Source: Planctomyces sp. (lineage in GTDB: Bacteria; Planctomycetota; Planctomycetia; Planctomycetales; Planctomycetaceae). From it: 41,739 nt of DNA. A program made the translations under genes and the position numbers. Below, in pieces: positions 1-8,658 of this stretch. The notes beneath the pieces were generated by a model, which was not told the DNA's origin, searched no databases, and saw only the letters and a program-made list of their open reading frames with translations. Where the stretch lies: contig SYJG01000538.1 in the NCBI GenBank assembly GCA_005798445.1, positions 1-41,739 on the forward strand, read 5' to 3'. How positions within the stretch are numbered: position 1 is the first letter of the stretch; each line of letters opens with the position of its first letter.

Positions 1-36
1 CGTTGCAATCACAGCCTCTGTCAGTTCTGCATTCAT
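1..36 (-). CDS. Possible N-terminus of a gene leaving the window
   Basis: On the minus strand an ATG at 36-34 opens a frame reading MNAELTEAVIAT up to the window edge. A purine-rich GGGACGAGACG lies just upstream of the ATG and could serve as a ribosome binding site. Only twelve codons are visible, so no family can be assigned. If real, this gene diverges from the repeat-protein gene that follows, and bases 37-113 would be its upstream region. That would also explain why the plus-strand gene has no N-terminal part. It could equally be a chance ATG. Confidence 0.3.
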   Translation of the reverse strand, partial: MNAELTEAVIAT

Positions 37-203
37 CGTCTCGTCCCTGAGACCTGGATGTTTCTCCCAAACCCTTTCGCGGTCTATAACTCAGCAAGCC
101 AAACTGCCGGTAGATCAATTTCAACTGGCTGCCTTACACCGGCGCGACGACCATCAACGCCGGCTCTCTGAGCGTCACCGGCTCGATCACCAGTAGCGTC
201 ACC

Positions 204-2291
204 GTGAATCCCACCGCGACGCTGACCGGCTCCGGAACGATCACCGGAAATGTCAGCGGTGCGGGAATCGTGGCTCCGGGTGATTCCACGCAAACGCTGA
301 CGATCGCCGGCAACGTTACACAATCGGCGACCACGGACTTGAACCTGGAAGTCGGTGGAGCGTCGCCAGGCACGCAGTTCGACCGACTGGTGGTCAGTGG
401 AATCGTGACGCTCGGCGGAAATCTGAATTTGAGTTTGATCTCCGGCTTCGTGCCGTCGCAGTACGAGAGTTTCCGCATCATCGACAACACTGGCGGCAGC
501 GCCGTCGTCGGCACGTTCAATGGTTATGCCGAAGGGGCGTTGATTCCGGTGGCGGGAACGCAGTTCCAGATTTCGTATGTGGGCGGAACCGGCAACGATG
601 TCGTACTGACCGTGCCCATTCCCGACGTCATTCTGAATTCCGTCACGACGAACGGTTCGACGACGATCACGGTCCAGTACGAAATTCAGCATTCCGCGCT
701 ACCCATTCCGCTGACGATCCAGTTCCTGCAAACGGTAGGAGCGGTCGAGTCGCTGTTGAGCGCGAGAGTGATCAGCAATCCACCCGACTTGATTATCGGC
801 ACGCACACGCTGACCTATTCGCTCGGCTCGGGCGCGGAAGTGCAGTTGCCAGGAGCCGGATTGCCGGAGGACACGAGCGATTACACGCTGCGAGCGGTCG
901 CGGACCCGGTGAATACGGTCAACGAAGTCGATGCGCACCCGCTGAACGAGGACAACAGCCTGACCTTCGTGGCGAATTATCTGAGTGGCAAAACCGTCTA
1001 TTTGAATGCCGGCTCGGTGGCCGACACGGTGACGATCACCTATCCGGCGACGAAAACCGGCAACACGACGCTGGCCATCACAGGGTCGCTCAATGTGACC
1101 TACACCTACTTGTACAACGACGTGACGCAGTTCCGCATTCGCACGCACGGAGGTAACGACACGGTCAACGTGGTGAATACGGCGAATCTGACGAACCGCA
1201 ACATGTTGGTGTTGGGTGGCGATGGCGACGATGTGCTCAGCGGTGGAATGGCCATCGACACGATCAACGGCGGTGCCGGAAGCGACACGATCACGGGCAA
1301 CAAGGGGAGCGACTCGCTGGACGGCGGTACCGGCAACGACCGGTTGGAGGAAACCGCTGACGTCAATTTCGTGCTGACGGACACCAGCTTGACGGGCCTC
1401 GGAACGGACACGCTTGCCGGCTTTGAACTCGTACAACTCACGGGCCTGGCCGGGGCGAAGAAATTCACGGTCAGCGGTTTCACCGGCACTGCCAATCTGG
1501 TGGGCGGCGGTGGTGGCGACACGATCATCGCCGTCAAGAACAACAATTTCACACTCACGAATTCACTGCTCCAGGCGACAGACGGCGTGAATGTCTCGCT
1601 GACCGGATTCACCAAAGCGACACTGACCGGCGGTGATGGCAACAACTCCTTTGAAATCAGCACCTGGACCGGCGCGGCAACCCTCACGGGAGGTAATGGC
1701 ACAGACACAATCACCGCCACGCGCGACATCGACATGACGTTGAGCTCCAAGTCGCTGATGACTGCCGGCTACGGATTGGTCAAGCTGGTAACGATGGAAT
1801 CGGCCACGTTGACGGGAGGCGTGGGGAACAACACCTTCACGGTCAGCGGCTGGACGGGAACGGGCCAACTGATCGGGGGAGGCGGGACGGACACCGTCGT
1901 GGCAGTGCGGAATTCCAATTTCACGTTGTCCAATTCCGTGCTGGTGGCGGCGGACGGATTGAACCTTTCGCTGACAGGCATCAGCGCGGCCAAGCTGACG
2001 GGCGGTAAGGGCAACAATTCCTTCACGGTGACGGGTTGGACCGGCACCGGTTCGCTGACCGGCGGCGGCGGGACCGACAATCTGATCGCCGTCTTGAGTG
2101 ACGACGTCTCGCTGTCCAACAGCCAATTCATCGTGACCGGCGGCATGTCGATGTCGATTTCCGCTCTGAGTACTGCGGAATTGACCACAGGCATCAGCAA
2201 TCAGATTCTCGTGACCGGCGGTTGGCAGAGCACTTCGCTCGACCAGAGTGGCAGTACCTCGGTGATGTTCCTCAAACGCAGCACGAAGTGA
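204..2291 (+). CDS. 5'-truncated secreted repeat protein (autotransporter-like strand repeats plus RTX-like motifs)
   Basis: About 695 residues. The first possible start is a GTG at 204, but the frame is open back to a TAG at 111-113, and the sequence just after that TAG (YTGATTINAG) already looks like the middle of an autotransporter-associated beta-strand repeat. The N-terminal signal or LEPR-XLL region expected for such planctomycete proteins is absent. Residues about 1-140 match a common block ending in ISYVGGTGNDVVLTV. An RTX-like glycine/aspartate region follows around residues 335-390 (GGDGDDVLSGG, GGAGSDTI, GGTGNDRL), which in that family binds calcium. The C-terminal half has four tandem units of about 62 residues, each with GGxGTDT and GNNSFxVSGWTG. 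A surface or extracellular role is inferred. The gene is probably a truncated relic or one side of a rearrangement. Confidence 0.7.
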   Translation: MNPTATLTGSGTITGNVSGAGIVAPGDSTQTLTIAGNVTQSATTDLNLEVGGASPGTQFDRLVVSGIVTLGGNLNLSLISGFVPSQYESFRIIDNTGGSAVVGTFNGYAEGALIPVAGTQFQISYVGGTGNDVVLTVPIPDVILNSVTTNGSTTITVQYEIQHSALPIPLTIQFLQTVGAVESLLSARVISNPPDLIIGTHTLTYSLGSGAEVQLPGAGLPEDTSDYTLRAVADPVNTVNEVDAHPLNEDNSLTFVANYLSGKTVYLNAGSVADTVTITYPATKTGNTTLAITGSLNVTYTYLYNDVTQFRIRTHGGNDTVNVVNTANLTNRNMLVLGGDGDDVLSGGMAIDTINGGAGSDTITGNKGSDSLDGGTGNDRLEETADVNFVLTDTSLTGLGTDTLAGFELVQLTGLAGAKKFTVSGFTGTANLVGGGGGDTIIAVKNNNFTLTNSLLQATDGVNVSLTGFTKATLTGGDGNNSFEISTWTGAATLTGGNGTDTITATRDIDMTLSSKSLMTAGYGLVKLVTMESATLTGGVGNNTFTVSGWTGTGQLIGGGGTDTVVAVRNSNFTLSNSVLVAADGLNLSLTGISAAKLTGGKGNNSFTVTGWTGTGSLTGGGGTDNLIAVLSDDVSLSNSQFIVTGGMSMSISALSTAELTTGISNQILVTGGWQSTSLDQSGSTSVMFLKRSTK

Positions 2292-2292
2292 T

Positions 2293-2312
2293 GAGCAGCG
2301 AAAAAGCTGCTC
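2293..2312 (+). terminator. Hairpin just after the repeat-protein stop codon
   Basis: A perfect 7-bp stem (GAGCAGC / GCTGCTC) with a GAAAAA loop begins two bases after the TGA at 2289-2291. There is no T-run after it, so it is at best a weak or Rho-assisted terminator or an mRNA 3'-end stabiliser. Confidence 0.4.
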
Positions 2313-2432
2313 GCGCGACGCGCCAATTGATTTCGTGCATTTGAGGATTCTTGGCGACTTAGAATTGCCAACTGACTGCACTGGGCGTCAGTTTTTACGG
2401 TCTGTTTCAGGCAGCCTCGGCCCTCTTGCCGA

Positions 2433-2556
2433 GATTATTCATGGGTCGGGGAAAAGTCGTCGCAGTGTGCTACGGAATTAGCACGACGCGCAAGCGAGTG
2501 ATCTTGATACGCACCACTCGCTTGCGCGTCGTGCTAATTGCGACCCATGAATCATC
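2433..2556. repeat. Nested palindromic element, AGCACGACGCGC family (copy 1)
   Basis: An inner perfect inverted repeat of 25 bp (2476-2500 with 2515-2539, 14-nt loop) is flanked by an outer imperfect one (2433-2448 with 2541-2556, one mismatch). The inner arm contains AGCACGACGCGC and AGCGAGTG. The same arm, with one base changed, recurs at 16912-16967. It lies in the 411-bp gap between the two large surface-protein genes. No protein is encoded in that gap. A stretch at 2592-2615 (ACCACAAAGGC, GGCACGAAG) resembles one at 17801-17830 upstream of a transposase relic. Confidence 0.85.
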
Positions 2557-2702
2557 CCGGCTTGCTGCCTGTGTAGATCAGCTCATTCTGACCACAAAGG
2601 CGTTAAGGCACGAAGAGTCTCTTGCCGGGTCGCAGAAATGTCATCCGAAAAGCCGCCAACAGCCGAAAAACCAGTCATCGTCTCTTCGCAGGGAACCTCG
2701 AA

Positions 2703-5033
2703 ATGTCTGTGTCGTTCTGGAGCCGTCGGGGTTGGAAATCTTTGGTCACTGGTGTGTTGAAACCGCGAGGGCGAATTCGACAATCAGTTCGTGCACGGCA
2801 TTGCGGATGGCAGGCGGCACTTTCTGCCGAAACGCTCGAAACTCGGCAGTTGCTCGTCGATCCTCCGCCGCTGCTCACCGCCGAGTTTGAATTTGGGCTT
2901 TTGACACTGACGGGAGCGGAGGATTCCGACGAGACGTTGATCGTCAAAACGGGACTCGACTACACGGACGTTTTCCTCAATGGCCAGTTCTTTTTGCGTG
3001 AGCCATTCGCCCAGCAGGACACTCTGACGACCATCCTCTTCGATGGACTCACCGGCACGGACTCGCTGACATTCATCGGCCAGACGCCGGTCATCACCGT
3101 GATACTGGTCGACGTTGAGCAACTGCAGTTGAACTGCCGCGACGCCGTTGTGGAATCCAGCGCGGCTGTCGCGTTCGCCGCCTCATCCGTGAACGGTCCC
3201 TTGGACGTAACCACGACGGATGGAGACGTCACACAGACGGGGCGACTTTCCGTGTCGGGCACCGTCACCATTACGGCGGCGGACGGAGCGGCCAATATCC
3301 TCCTGACTTCACCCAGCAATCTGTTCGGAACGCTGATCCTGACCGGAGCCGACGTCAGCATTCAAGAAGCCGCGTCCACCGAACTGGGACCATCAACCAT
3401 CGGCAACCTCACGGTCAAATCGGGGTCAGCGATCACCGACTCGGGAAAGCTGACGGTGGCGGGCGACCTGACTCTGACCTCGAATCGCAACGTGATCACT
3501 CTCGACGATCCTGCCTCGACGTTCGACGGAACGATGCACCTGAAAGGGACCAAAATCGCCGTGACGAACGATACCGACACCGACCTGGGTACGATCACTG
3601 CCACAGGCACGTTCACTCTGATCTCCTCCGGGGCAATCACGCATGAGGAGTCTCTCAATCTCACGTTGAGCGGTTTGGCGACCATGACCGCTGGCGGAGA
3701 CACCCCTGACATCACGCTGGTCAACGGAACGAACAACTTCGCCTCGCTTTCATTGTTTGGTCGTGATGTCACTGTCTCGGAAGCGAGCGCGACCGACCTG
3801 TTCACGACCGACGCCACGAATTTGACCGTGAACTCGAAAGGAGCGATTTCCGACTCCGGCATACTGACGGTGTCCGAAGCAACCTCGCTGATCGCTGTCG
3901 GTCGTCCAATCACACTGAATCATCCGGCCTCGAAGTTCGAGGGGGTCGTGACTCTCAGCGGGACGAACCTCGACTTGGTCAACAACACGGCGACCATTCT
4001 CGGAACGGTGGTCGCGTCTGGACGCTGGAATCTGACTTCCGCCGGTGACGTGACTCAATCGGCGGCGACCACAACGGTCGTCGGCCGGGTGACCATCGTC
4101 GCGGCGGATCAAAACATCTCACTGGGCACCGGCAGCCGGTTTGGTTCGATTTCCGTATTCGGCAAGGACGTCATCCTCGACGAAGCGAACGCGACCAACC
4201 TGTTCACGTCCACGATGACCGGTGATTTCACACTGACCTCGGCGGGACCCGTGACGGATAGCGGTGATCTCCACATTTCCGGGACGACCACGATCGACGC
4301 GGGAAATCGCGCGATCACACTGGATTCCAATGGCTCTCACTTCGACGGGACCGTCTCGTCGATTGGCACGAGTGTGACACTGAAAAACGGAATCGCCACG
4401 GACCTGGGAACGACCATCGCCACTGGCAATCTGCGGGTCACCTCTGGCGGAGACGTGACGCAGTCGGGCACTTTGCGAGTCACCGGACGCGCGACGTTCA
4501 TCGCCACCGAGCAGAACATCACGCTGGATGACTCGGACAACAGGTTTGGTGCGATTTCGCTCTTCGGCCAGGAGATCAAGGTCAATGAACTGGATGCGAC
4601 AAACCTCTACACCTCGACGGCGACGGGATCATTCACTCTCCAGTCCGGCGGCAGGATCACGGATAGCGGCCCGCTGACCGTCTTGGATGGCCTCACCACG
4701 TTGATTGCTCTGGGGGGTTCACCCAACGACATCACTCTCGATTCCACTGCGACCGCTTTCGGTGGATCGGTCATCTTGATCGGTCTGAATCTTTCGCTCC
4801 GTTGCAATTCGTCGTTGGATCTGGGATTCGTGGAAGCGGCAGGCACGCTGACGATCATCGCGCGAGGGGACATCACCGATAGCAATCCCACGAATGTGCC
4901 CCCGTCCTCTCCCGTCTTGGCCGCGGAGGGAACCGTCTTCATCCGTGCTTCCGGATTGCTTTCGCTCGACGAAGATCGAGCCTTCACGGCCGCCAGCGTG
5001 ACACTGGTTGGCGATGCGGGAACGAGTGTCTGA
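2703..5033 (+). CDS. LEPR-XLL-type secreted beta-repeat protein, 3' end probably truncated
   Basis: About 776 residues from the ATG at 2703; the frame is open further upstream to a TTG at 2622, but the ATG puts the signal in its usual place. Residues 42-52 (AETLETRQLLV) fit the planctomycete LEPR-XLL sorting-type motif, preceded by a basic N-terminus. The rest is a long array of beta-strand repeats with recurring phrases: ITDSG.LTV, VTQSGTLRVTG, ATNLFTST, DLGTxxATG. Two half-repeats make a module of about 130 residues, repeated four to five times. This suggests a large extracellular or cell-surface protein; its ligand is unknown. It stops abruptly at GDAGTSV within a repeat, directly before a fragment of an unrelated sugar isomerase gene, so the original C-terminus was probably lost by rearrangement. 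Confidence 0.75.
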   Translation: MSVSFWSRRGWKSLVTGVLKPRGRIRQSVRARHCGWQAALSAETLETRQLLVDPPPLLTAEFEFGLLTLTGAEDSDETLIVKTGLDYTDVFLNGQFFLREPFAQQDTLTTILFDGLTGTDSLTFIGQTPVITVILVDVEQLQLNCRDAVVESSAAVAFAASSVNGPLDVTTTDGDVTQTGRLSVSGTVTITAADGAANILLTSPSNLFGTLILTGADVSIQEAASTELGPSTIGNLTVKSGSAITDSGKLTVAGDLTLTSNRNVITLDDPASTFDGTMHLKGTKIAVTNDTDTDLGTITATGTFTLISSGAITHEESLNLTLSGLATMTAGGDTPDITLVNGTNNFASLSLFGRDVTVSEASATDLFTTDATNLTVNSKGAISDSGILTVSEATSLIAVGRPITLNHPASKFEGVVTLSGTNLDLVNNTATILGTVVASGRWNLTSAGDVTQSAATTTVVGRVTIVAADQNISLGTGSRFGSISVFGKDVILDEANATNLFTSTMTGDFTLTSAGPVTDSGDLHISGTTTIDAGNRAITLDSNGSHFDGTVSSIGTSVTLKNGIATDLGTTIATGNLRVTSGGDVTQSGTLRVTGRATFIATEQNITLDDSDNRFGAISLFGQEIKVNELDATNLYTSTATGSFTLQSGGRITDSGPLTVLDGLTTLIALGGSPNDITLDSTATAFGGSVILIGLNLSLRCNSSLDLGFVEAAGTLTIIARGDITDSNPTNVPPSSPVLAAEGTVFIRASGLLSLDEDRAFTAASVTLVGDAGTSV

Positions 5034-5051
5034 TCGGCCCACCGTCAGCGG

Positions 5052-5202
5052 AGTGTTGTTCGCACTGCGAAAGAGCATCGGCTACAAAGGTTGGTGCCTG
5101 TCCGAAAGCCCGGCCACCTCCGACACCGTTCGCGTCAATCGCTACGACCGGACTCTGTTCGACGAGTTGACCAAACAGTCACACAGCACGCCCTCAGTTT
5201 GA
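5052..5202 (+). pseudogene. 3' fragment of a sugar-phosphate isomerase/epimerase gene
   Basis: This stretch translates to a peptide containing YKGWCLSESPAT, DTVRV and LFDELTK. These match, with few changes, the last 40 or so residues of the intact isomerase/epimerase at 16975-17736. Only the C-terminal end of the TIM-barrel domain is present. It has no start region of its own and begins within about 20-30 bp of the stop codon of the preceding repeat-protein gene. An extra QSHSTPSV tail precedes the TGA. It is best read as the surviving 3' end of a paralogous gene whose body was deleted or replaced by the end of the repeat-protein gene. Confidence 0.8.
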
Positions 5203-5280
5203 GGACATCGTTCATTCTCTCTCGCGACGGAGATGTCGGTAAGTCAGGGACACATAGTCCGAAGAGGCGATGCCACCAAC

Positions 5281-6006
5281 ATGGAACCCGCATTCAACAA
5301 CCTCGGCCAGCCAATCGCTTTCCCATTGCCGACCTGGACTCCACCGCCCCATCCACCACGCGAGCCAATGCAGGGACGATTCTGTCGCCTGGAACCGCTC
5401 GACCCCGATCGACATACCGAGTCGTTGTTCGCCGCGAATGCTGCTGATGTCGATGGACGGAGTTGGACCTACATGGCCTACGGCCCGTTTCCCACTCTGG
5501 CCAGCTATCGCGAGTGGATGCGCACGACGTGCCTCAGCGACGATCCGCTGTTCTTCGCGATCATCGACTTGGCCGACGGTCAGCCAGCCGGCGTTGCGAG
5601 CTATCTCCGCATTGCTCCGGCCAGTGGCTCCATCGAGGTCGGACACATTCACTAGTCCCCGCGCTTGCAGCGCCGTCCGGCCGCGACCGAGGCGATGTTT
5701 TTGCTGATGCAGCGCGCGTTCGAGTTGGGCTACCGCCGCTACGAATGGAAATGCGACGCGTTCAACGCCCCCTCGCGAGCCGCCGCTCAACGCTTAGGTT
5801 TGTCGTTCGAGGGCATCTTCCGGCAAGCGACGGTCTACAAACACCGCAACCGCGACACCGCCTGGTACGCCGCCATCGACACCGAATGGCCCGCTCTGCG
5901 CGAAGCGTTTGAAGCGTGGCTCGCCCCCGGCAATTTCGACACGACCGGCCAACAGCAAACCCGCCTAACCGATTTGACGCGCCCGATCCTCAAGCAACGC
6001 GGATGA
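5281..6006 (+). pseudogene. GNAT-family N-acetyltransferase interrupted by an in-frame TAG
   Basis: The frame from ATG 5281 encodes a RimJ/RimL-like GNAT protein of about 241 codons. The N-terminal half includes LEPLDPDRHTESLF and ends at GHIH, followed by TAG at 5653-5655. The same frame then resumes with SPRLQRRPAATEAM, ELGYRRYEWKCDAFN, and LGLSFEGIFRQATVYK, all expected for this family including the acetyl-CoA-binding region. Relatives usually have a Trp or aromatic residue where the stop lies (HIHxSP), so a single TGG to TAG change explains it. The rest is intact with no frameshift, so the mutation is recent, or is a sequencing error, or is read through. A start at 5233 is also possible. 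Confidence 0.8.
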
Positions 6007-6087
6007 AGAGAAGTATTGCAGGTGGATGAAGTGTCGCAGTTGAGTTGACGGGCCTTCCTTCTTGAGCCACGGAGTGGCGGCAGAATG

Positions 6088-6266
6088 TAGCCGGGGGCGT
6101 CAGCCCCAGAATACGGAAAGAAGAATTGCGAAGCCCTGAAAGGATGACACTCGAACGAGAACGAGAACGAGAACGAGAACGAGAACGAGAACGAGATCAG
6201 GGTGTCGCCCCTTCGGGGCTTTGTGAGAATGAATCGACTCAAACCGGAGGCTTTCGCCCCCGGCTA
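6088..6266. repeat. Inverted repeat enclosing a hexamer array
   Basis: TAGCCGGGGGCG at 6088-6099 pairs perfectly with CGCCCCCGGCTA at 6255-6266. Shorter hairpins such as GCCCCTTCGGGGC lie inside. This occupies the roughly 300-bp gap between the acetyltransferase and the 3' end of gatA, which are convergent; no gene is seen in the gap. Confidence 0.65.
6153..6196. repeat. Tandem hexamer GAACGA, about 7.3 copies
   Basis: Seven uninterrupted copies of GAACGA plus two further bases. This is a simple-sequence repeat between convergent genes. Its length is expected to vary by slippage, but no reading frame of an identified gene crosses it. Confidence 0.9.
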
Positions 6267-6313
6267 AATTCCGTCGCCGCTTCGCGGCTGAAGGCGACGC
6301 AATTTCAATAGTG

Positions 6314-7756
6314 TCAGCGGGGCCTCTTCGTGTGCCATGCGGTTGCTCGTTCAAACATGCGGGCGGCGCGAAGGAGTTTCTCTTCCTCGAAAGGCGCGGC
6401 GAGAAGTTGTAGGCCGATCGGGAGGCCGGTCGAGCTGAGGCTGCAGGGGAGCGACAGGCCGGGGATGCCGGCGAGGTTCGCGCTGATCGTGTAAATGTCG
6501 GAGAGGTACATCGCCAGCGGATCGTTGACCAACTCGCCCAGCCGGAACGCGGGGGTCGAGGCGATCGGGGAGGCGAGGACGTCGCAACGCTCAAACGCAG
6601 CGTCGAAGTCGCGGCGGATCAGGCGGCGGACTTTCACCGCCTTCAGGTAATCGGCGTCGTAGGAGCCAGCCGAGAGCGCGTAGGTGCCGAGCATGATGCG
6701 GCGTTTCACTTCCGGACCAAAACCCTCGCCACGGCTGGCCGAGTACATGTCGATCAGGTTGTCGAACTTCGCCGCGCGATGCCCGTAATGCACGCCGTCG
6801 AAGCGAGCCAGATTGCTCGACGCCTCGGACGCCGCGATCAAGTAGTACGTCGCGATGGCATACTTCGAGTGCGGCAACGACAGCTCGACGATCTCGGCTC
6901 CGAGCGAGCGATACACGTCGAGCGATTGCTTGATCGCCGCTTCGACTTCGCGATCGAGCCCCTCGACGAAGTGCTCGCGAGCGATGCCGACGCGCAGGCC
7001 GGCCAGAGGCTGCTCGACGGTTTGCGAATACTCCGGCACCGGCCGATCCACACTGGTCGAATCGCGGCCGTCGTGACCGGAAATGACCTCCAACAATAAC
7101 GCCGCGCTGGCAACATCGGTTGCGAACGGGCCGATTTGATCGAGCGAACTCGCGTAAGCCACCAAGCCGTACCGCGAGACTCGGCCGTAGGTCGGCTTCA
7201 TCCCGACGACGCCGCAGAAGCCGGCCGGCTGACGGATCGAGCCGCCCGTGTCCGAACCAAGCGACAGCGGCACCATTCGCGCGGCCACGGCCGCCGCCGA
7301 ACCGCCGCTCGAACCGCCGACGGTGTGCTGCAGATTCCACGGATTGCGAGTCACTTGAAACGCCGAGTTCTCCGTCGAAGAACCCATCGCGAACTCGTCG
7401 AGGTTTGTCTTGCCGACGAGCACGGCGTCGGCGGCTTTGAGTCTCTCAACAACTCCCGCGTCATACGGCGGGATGAAGTCTTCGAGGATGCGGCTGGCGC
7501 ACGTCGTCTTCACGCCGGTGACGCACATGTTGTCTTTGAGGGCGATCGGCAAGCCGGCCAGCTTGCCGACTGGCTGACCGGCCTTGCGTTTCTCGTCAAT
7601 CGACTTGGCCTGAGCGAGCGCGGAGTCGGCATTCATCGACAGGAAAGCGAGGATGTTCGAGTCCTGTGCCGTGATGGCTTGCAGAGACTGCTGCGTCAGT
7701 TCGACGGAGGTGACTTCGCCGCGATTCAACCGAGCGACAAGTTCTGTTGTGGACAT
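6314..7756 (-). CDS. gatA: Glutamyl-tRNA(Gln)/aspartyl-tRNA(Asn) amidotransferase subunit A
   Basis: A 480-residue amidase-signature protein. Subunit A of GatCAB hydrolyses glutamine; the ammonia converts mischarged Glu-tRNA(Gln) or Asp-tRNA(Asn) to the correct amide in the cytoplasm. The Ser-cisSer-Lys triad is visible: Lys74 in IALKDN, Ser in GGSSGGS near residue 149, and Ser173 in [13 protein letters not shown]. Length is normal. The ATG at 7756 (MSTTEL) is chosen because the open frame upstream only translates the palindrome at 7777-7843. It lies downstream of gatC on the same strand with about 96 bp between; gatB is not in the window. Confidence 0.96.
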   Translation of the reverse strand: MSTTELVARLNRGEVTSVELTQQSLQAITAQDSNILAFLSMNADSALAQAKSIDEKRKAGQPVGKLAGLPIALKDNMCVTGVKTTCASRILEDFIPPYDAGVVERLKAADAVLVGKTNLDEFAMGSSTENSAFQVTRNPWNLQHTVGGSSGGSAAAVAARMVPLSLGSDTGGSIRQPAGFCGVVGMKPTYGRVSRYGLVAYASSLDQIGPFATDVASAALLLEVISGHDGRDSTSVDRPVPEYSQTVEQPLAGLRVGIAREHFVEGLDREVEAAIKQSLDVYRSLGAEIVELSLPHSKYAIATYYLIAASEASSNLARFDGVHYGHRAAKFDNLIDMYSASRGEGFGPEVKRRIMLGTYALSAGSYDADYLKAVKVRRLIRRDFDAAFERCDVLASPIASTPAFRLGELVNDPLAMYLSDIYTISANLAGIPGLSLPCSLSSTGLPIGLQLLAAPFEEEKLLRAARMFERATAWHTKRPR

Positions 7757-7776
7757 GATGCTTCGCCAGATTCGTG

Positions 7777-7843
7777 TGAGCGGCAAGGCGCTAGCCGCCG
7801 GTTTTGAACGGAACACGACCGGCGGCTAGCGCCGTGCCGCTCA
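7777..7843. repeat. Palindromic element between gatC and gatA
   Basis: Arms of 26 bp (7777-7802 and 7818-7843) with one mismatch and a 15-nt loop; the core is GGCGCTAGCCGCCGG. It sits in the gap between gatC and gatA, so a strong hairpin would form in their common transcript and could affect relative expression or mRNA stability of the two subunits. The regulatory effect is inference. Confidence 0.85.
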
Positions 7844-7852
7844 GAATAGCCT

Positions 7853-8152
7853 CTATCCCTCTTCCAAGATTTGCGGCACCACAAAGTATTTTCCATCGGT
7901 CTTCGGAGCGTTCGACAGCGCGGCGGCTCGCGGCAGAGACGGTCGCAATTCATCGTCGCGGAAGACATTGGCAATGTCAGCGACGTGCGCCATCGGCTCA
8001 ACGGCCGATGTGTCGAGCTCGTTGAGCAACTCGACGTAGCCAAGCACTTGGCCGAGCTGAGTCGTGAAGAGGTCGAGCTCCGCGTCGGACAGTTTCAGCC
8101 GCGCGAGGTGCGCGACTTTCTTGACGGTCTCTTTCGTCAGCGGTTCGGCCAT
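7853..8152 (-). CDS. gatC: Glutamyl-tRNA(Gln)/aspartyl-tRNA(Asn) amidotransferase subunit C
   Basis: A 99-residue protein of normal length for GatC, the small subunit that helps assemble GatA with GatB. Typical features are the N-terminal TVKKVAHLARLKLSDAEL segment and the C-terminal VFRDDELRPSLPR and FVVPQILE. The ATG at 8152 (MAEPLTKE) is chosen; the open frame upstream runs through an inverted repeat at 8164-8211 and is not coding. Followed by gatA on the same strand, preceded by rpmB with its own terminator. Confidence 0.95.
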   Translation of the reverse strand: MAEPLTKETVKKVAHLARLKLSDAELDLFTTQLGQVLGYVELLNELDTSAVEPMAHVADIANVFRDDELRPSLPRAAALSNAPKTDGKYFVVPQILEEG

Positions 8153-8163
8153 GTGGTGGCTCC

Positions 8164-8211
8164 GTAGGTTGGGACTCCGTCCCGACCGGTCGGGATGGAA
8201 TCCCAACCTAC
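8164..8211. repeat. Loopless palindrome upstream of gatC, GTAGGTTGGGA family
   Basis: Two 24-bp arms meet at 8187/8188 with two mismatches; each outer end reads GTAGGTTGGGA. It begins 12 bp upstream of the gatC start codon, between that start and the rpmB terminator. The outer GTAGGT ends resemble those of the element inside the DUF1553 gene at 19847-19927. Confidence 0.85.
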
Positions 8212-8218
8212 ACAACAC

Positions 8219-8248
8219 AAAAACCCGGCTCCACGAGGAACCGGGTTT
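8219..8248 (-). terminator. Rho-independent terminator of rpmB
   Basis: Read on the minus strand: AAACCCGGTTCC, a short loop, GGAGCCGGGTTT and further T residues (five T in a row from 8223 to 8219). The GC stem plus T-run, 30 bp after the rpmB stop, fits an intrinsic terminator. Confidence 0.8.
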
Positions 8249-8277
8249 AGGAAATTACGATGCAGTCAACTCGCCGA

Positions 8278-8544
8278 TTAGTTGTTCACAGCGAGTGTGA
8301 ACGGCTTCCGTTTGACGCTCTTGCGAACAGCACCGCTGCGGATGCACTTGGTGCAAACGCGAGAGGTCATCGCTCCGCCTTCCGGCTTTTCGATATGCAC
8401 GGTCTGGAGATTGATGAAGTAATGCCGCTTGGTGATGCCGGTCGTTTTGCGGCCGTTGCCACCCAGGTATTTGGCCTTGCCGCGTTCGACCTTGGAGTTG
8501 CCTCGGCCAGCGGTTCGTTTGCAAACATCGCACATCAGAGTCAT
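8278..8544 (-). CDS. rpmB: 50S ribosomal protein L28, zinc-binding form
   Basis: An 88-residue protein of the L28 family found in planctomycetes. The core GKAKYLGGNGRKTTGIT and FINLQTVHI match L28, and the C-terminus ends basic (RKSVKRKPFTL). Two CxxC pairs (Cys5/Cys8 and Cys64/Cys67) form a likely zinc ribbon, as in C+ versions of ribosomal proteins. The protein binds 23S rRNA in the large subunit. AAGGGTGAG upstream of ATG 8544 is a plausible ribosome binding site. It appears monocistronic, with its own terminator. Confidence 0.93.
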   Translation of the reverse strand: MTLMCDVCKRTAGRGNSKVERGKAKYLGGNGRKTTGITKRHYFINLQTVHIEKPEGGAMTSRVCTKCIRSGAVRKSVKRKPFTLAVNN

Positions 8545-8658
8545 GACGCACTCACCCTTTTTGAGACGGAAAGCTGTCTAGCGGTTCGCTTTGGGAGGCG
8601 GGAGTATATTGACCCGCCACCGACTTGCAAGACCGGGAATGGCTGCCGTTTCACTTGC

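Noticed and set aside
6144-6200. CRISPR array
   Set aside because: The GAACGA units are contiguous 6-mers without spacers; none of the palindromic elements occurs in regular arrays, and no cas gene is present.
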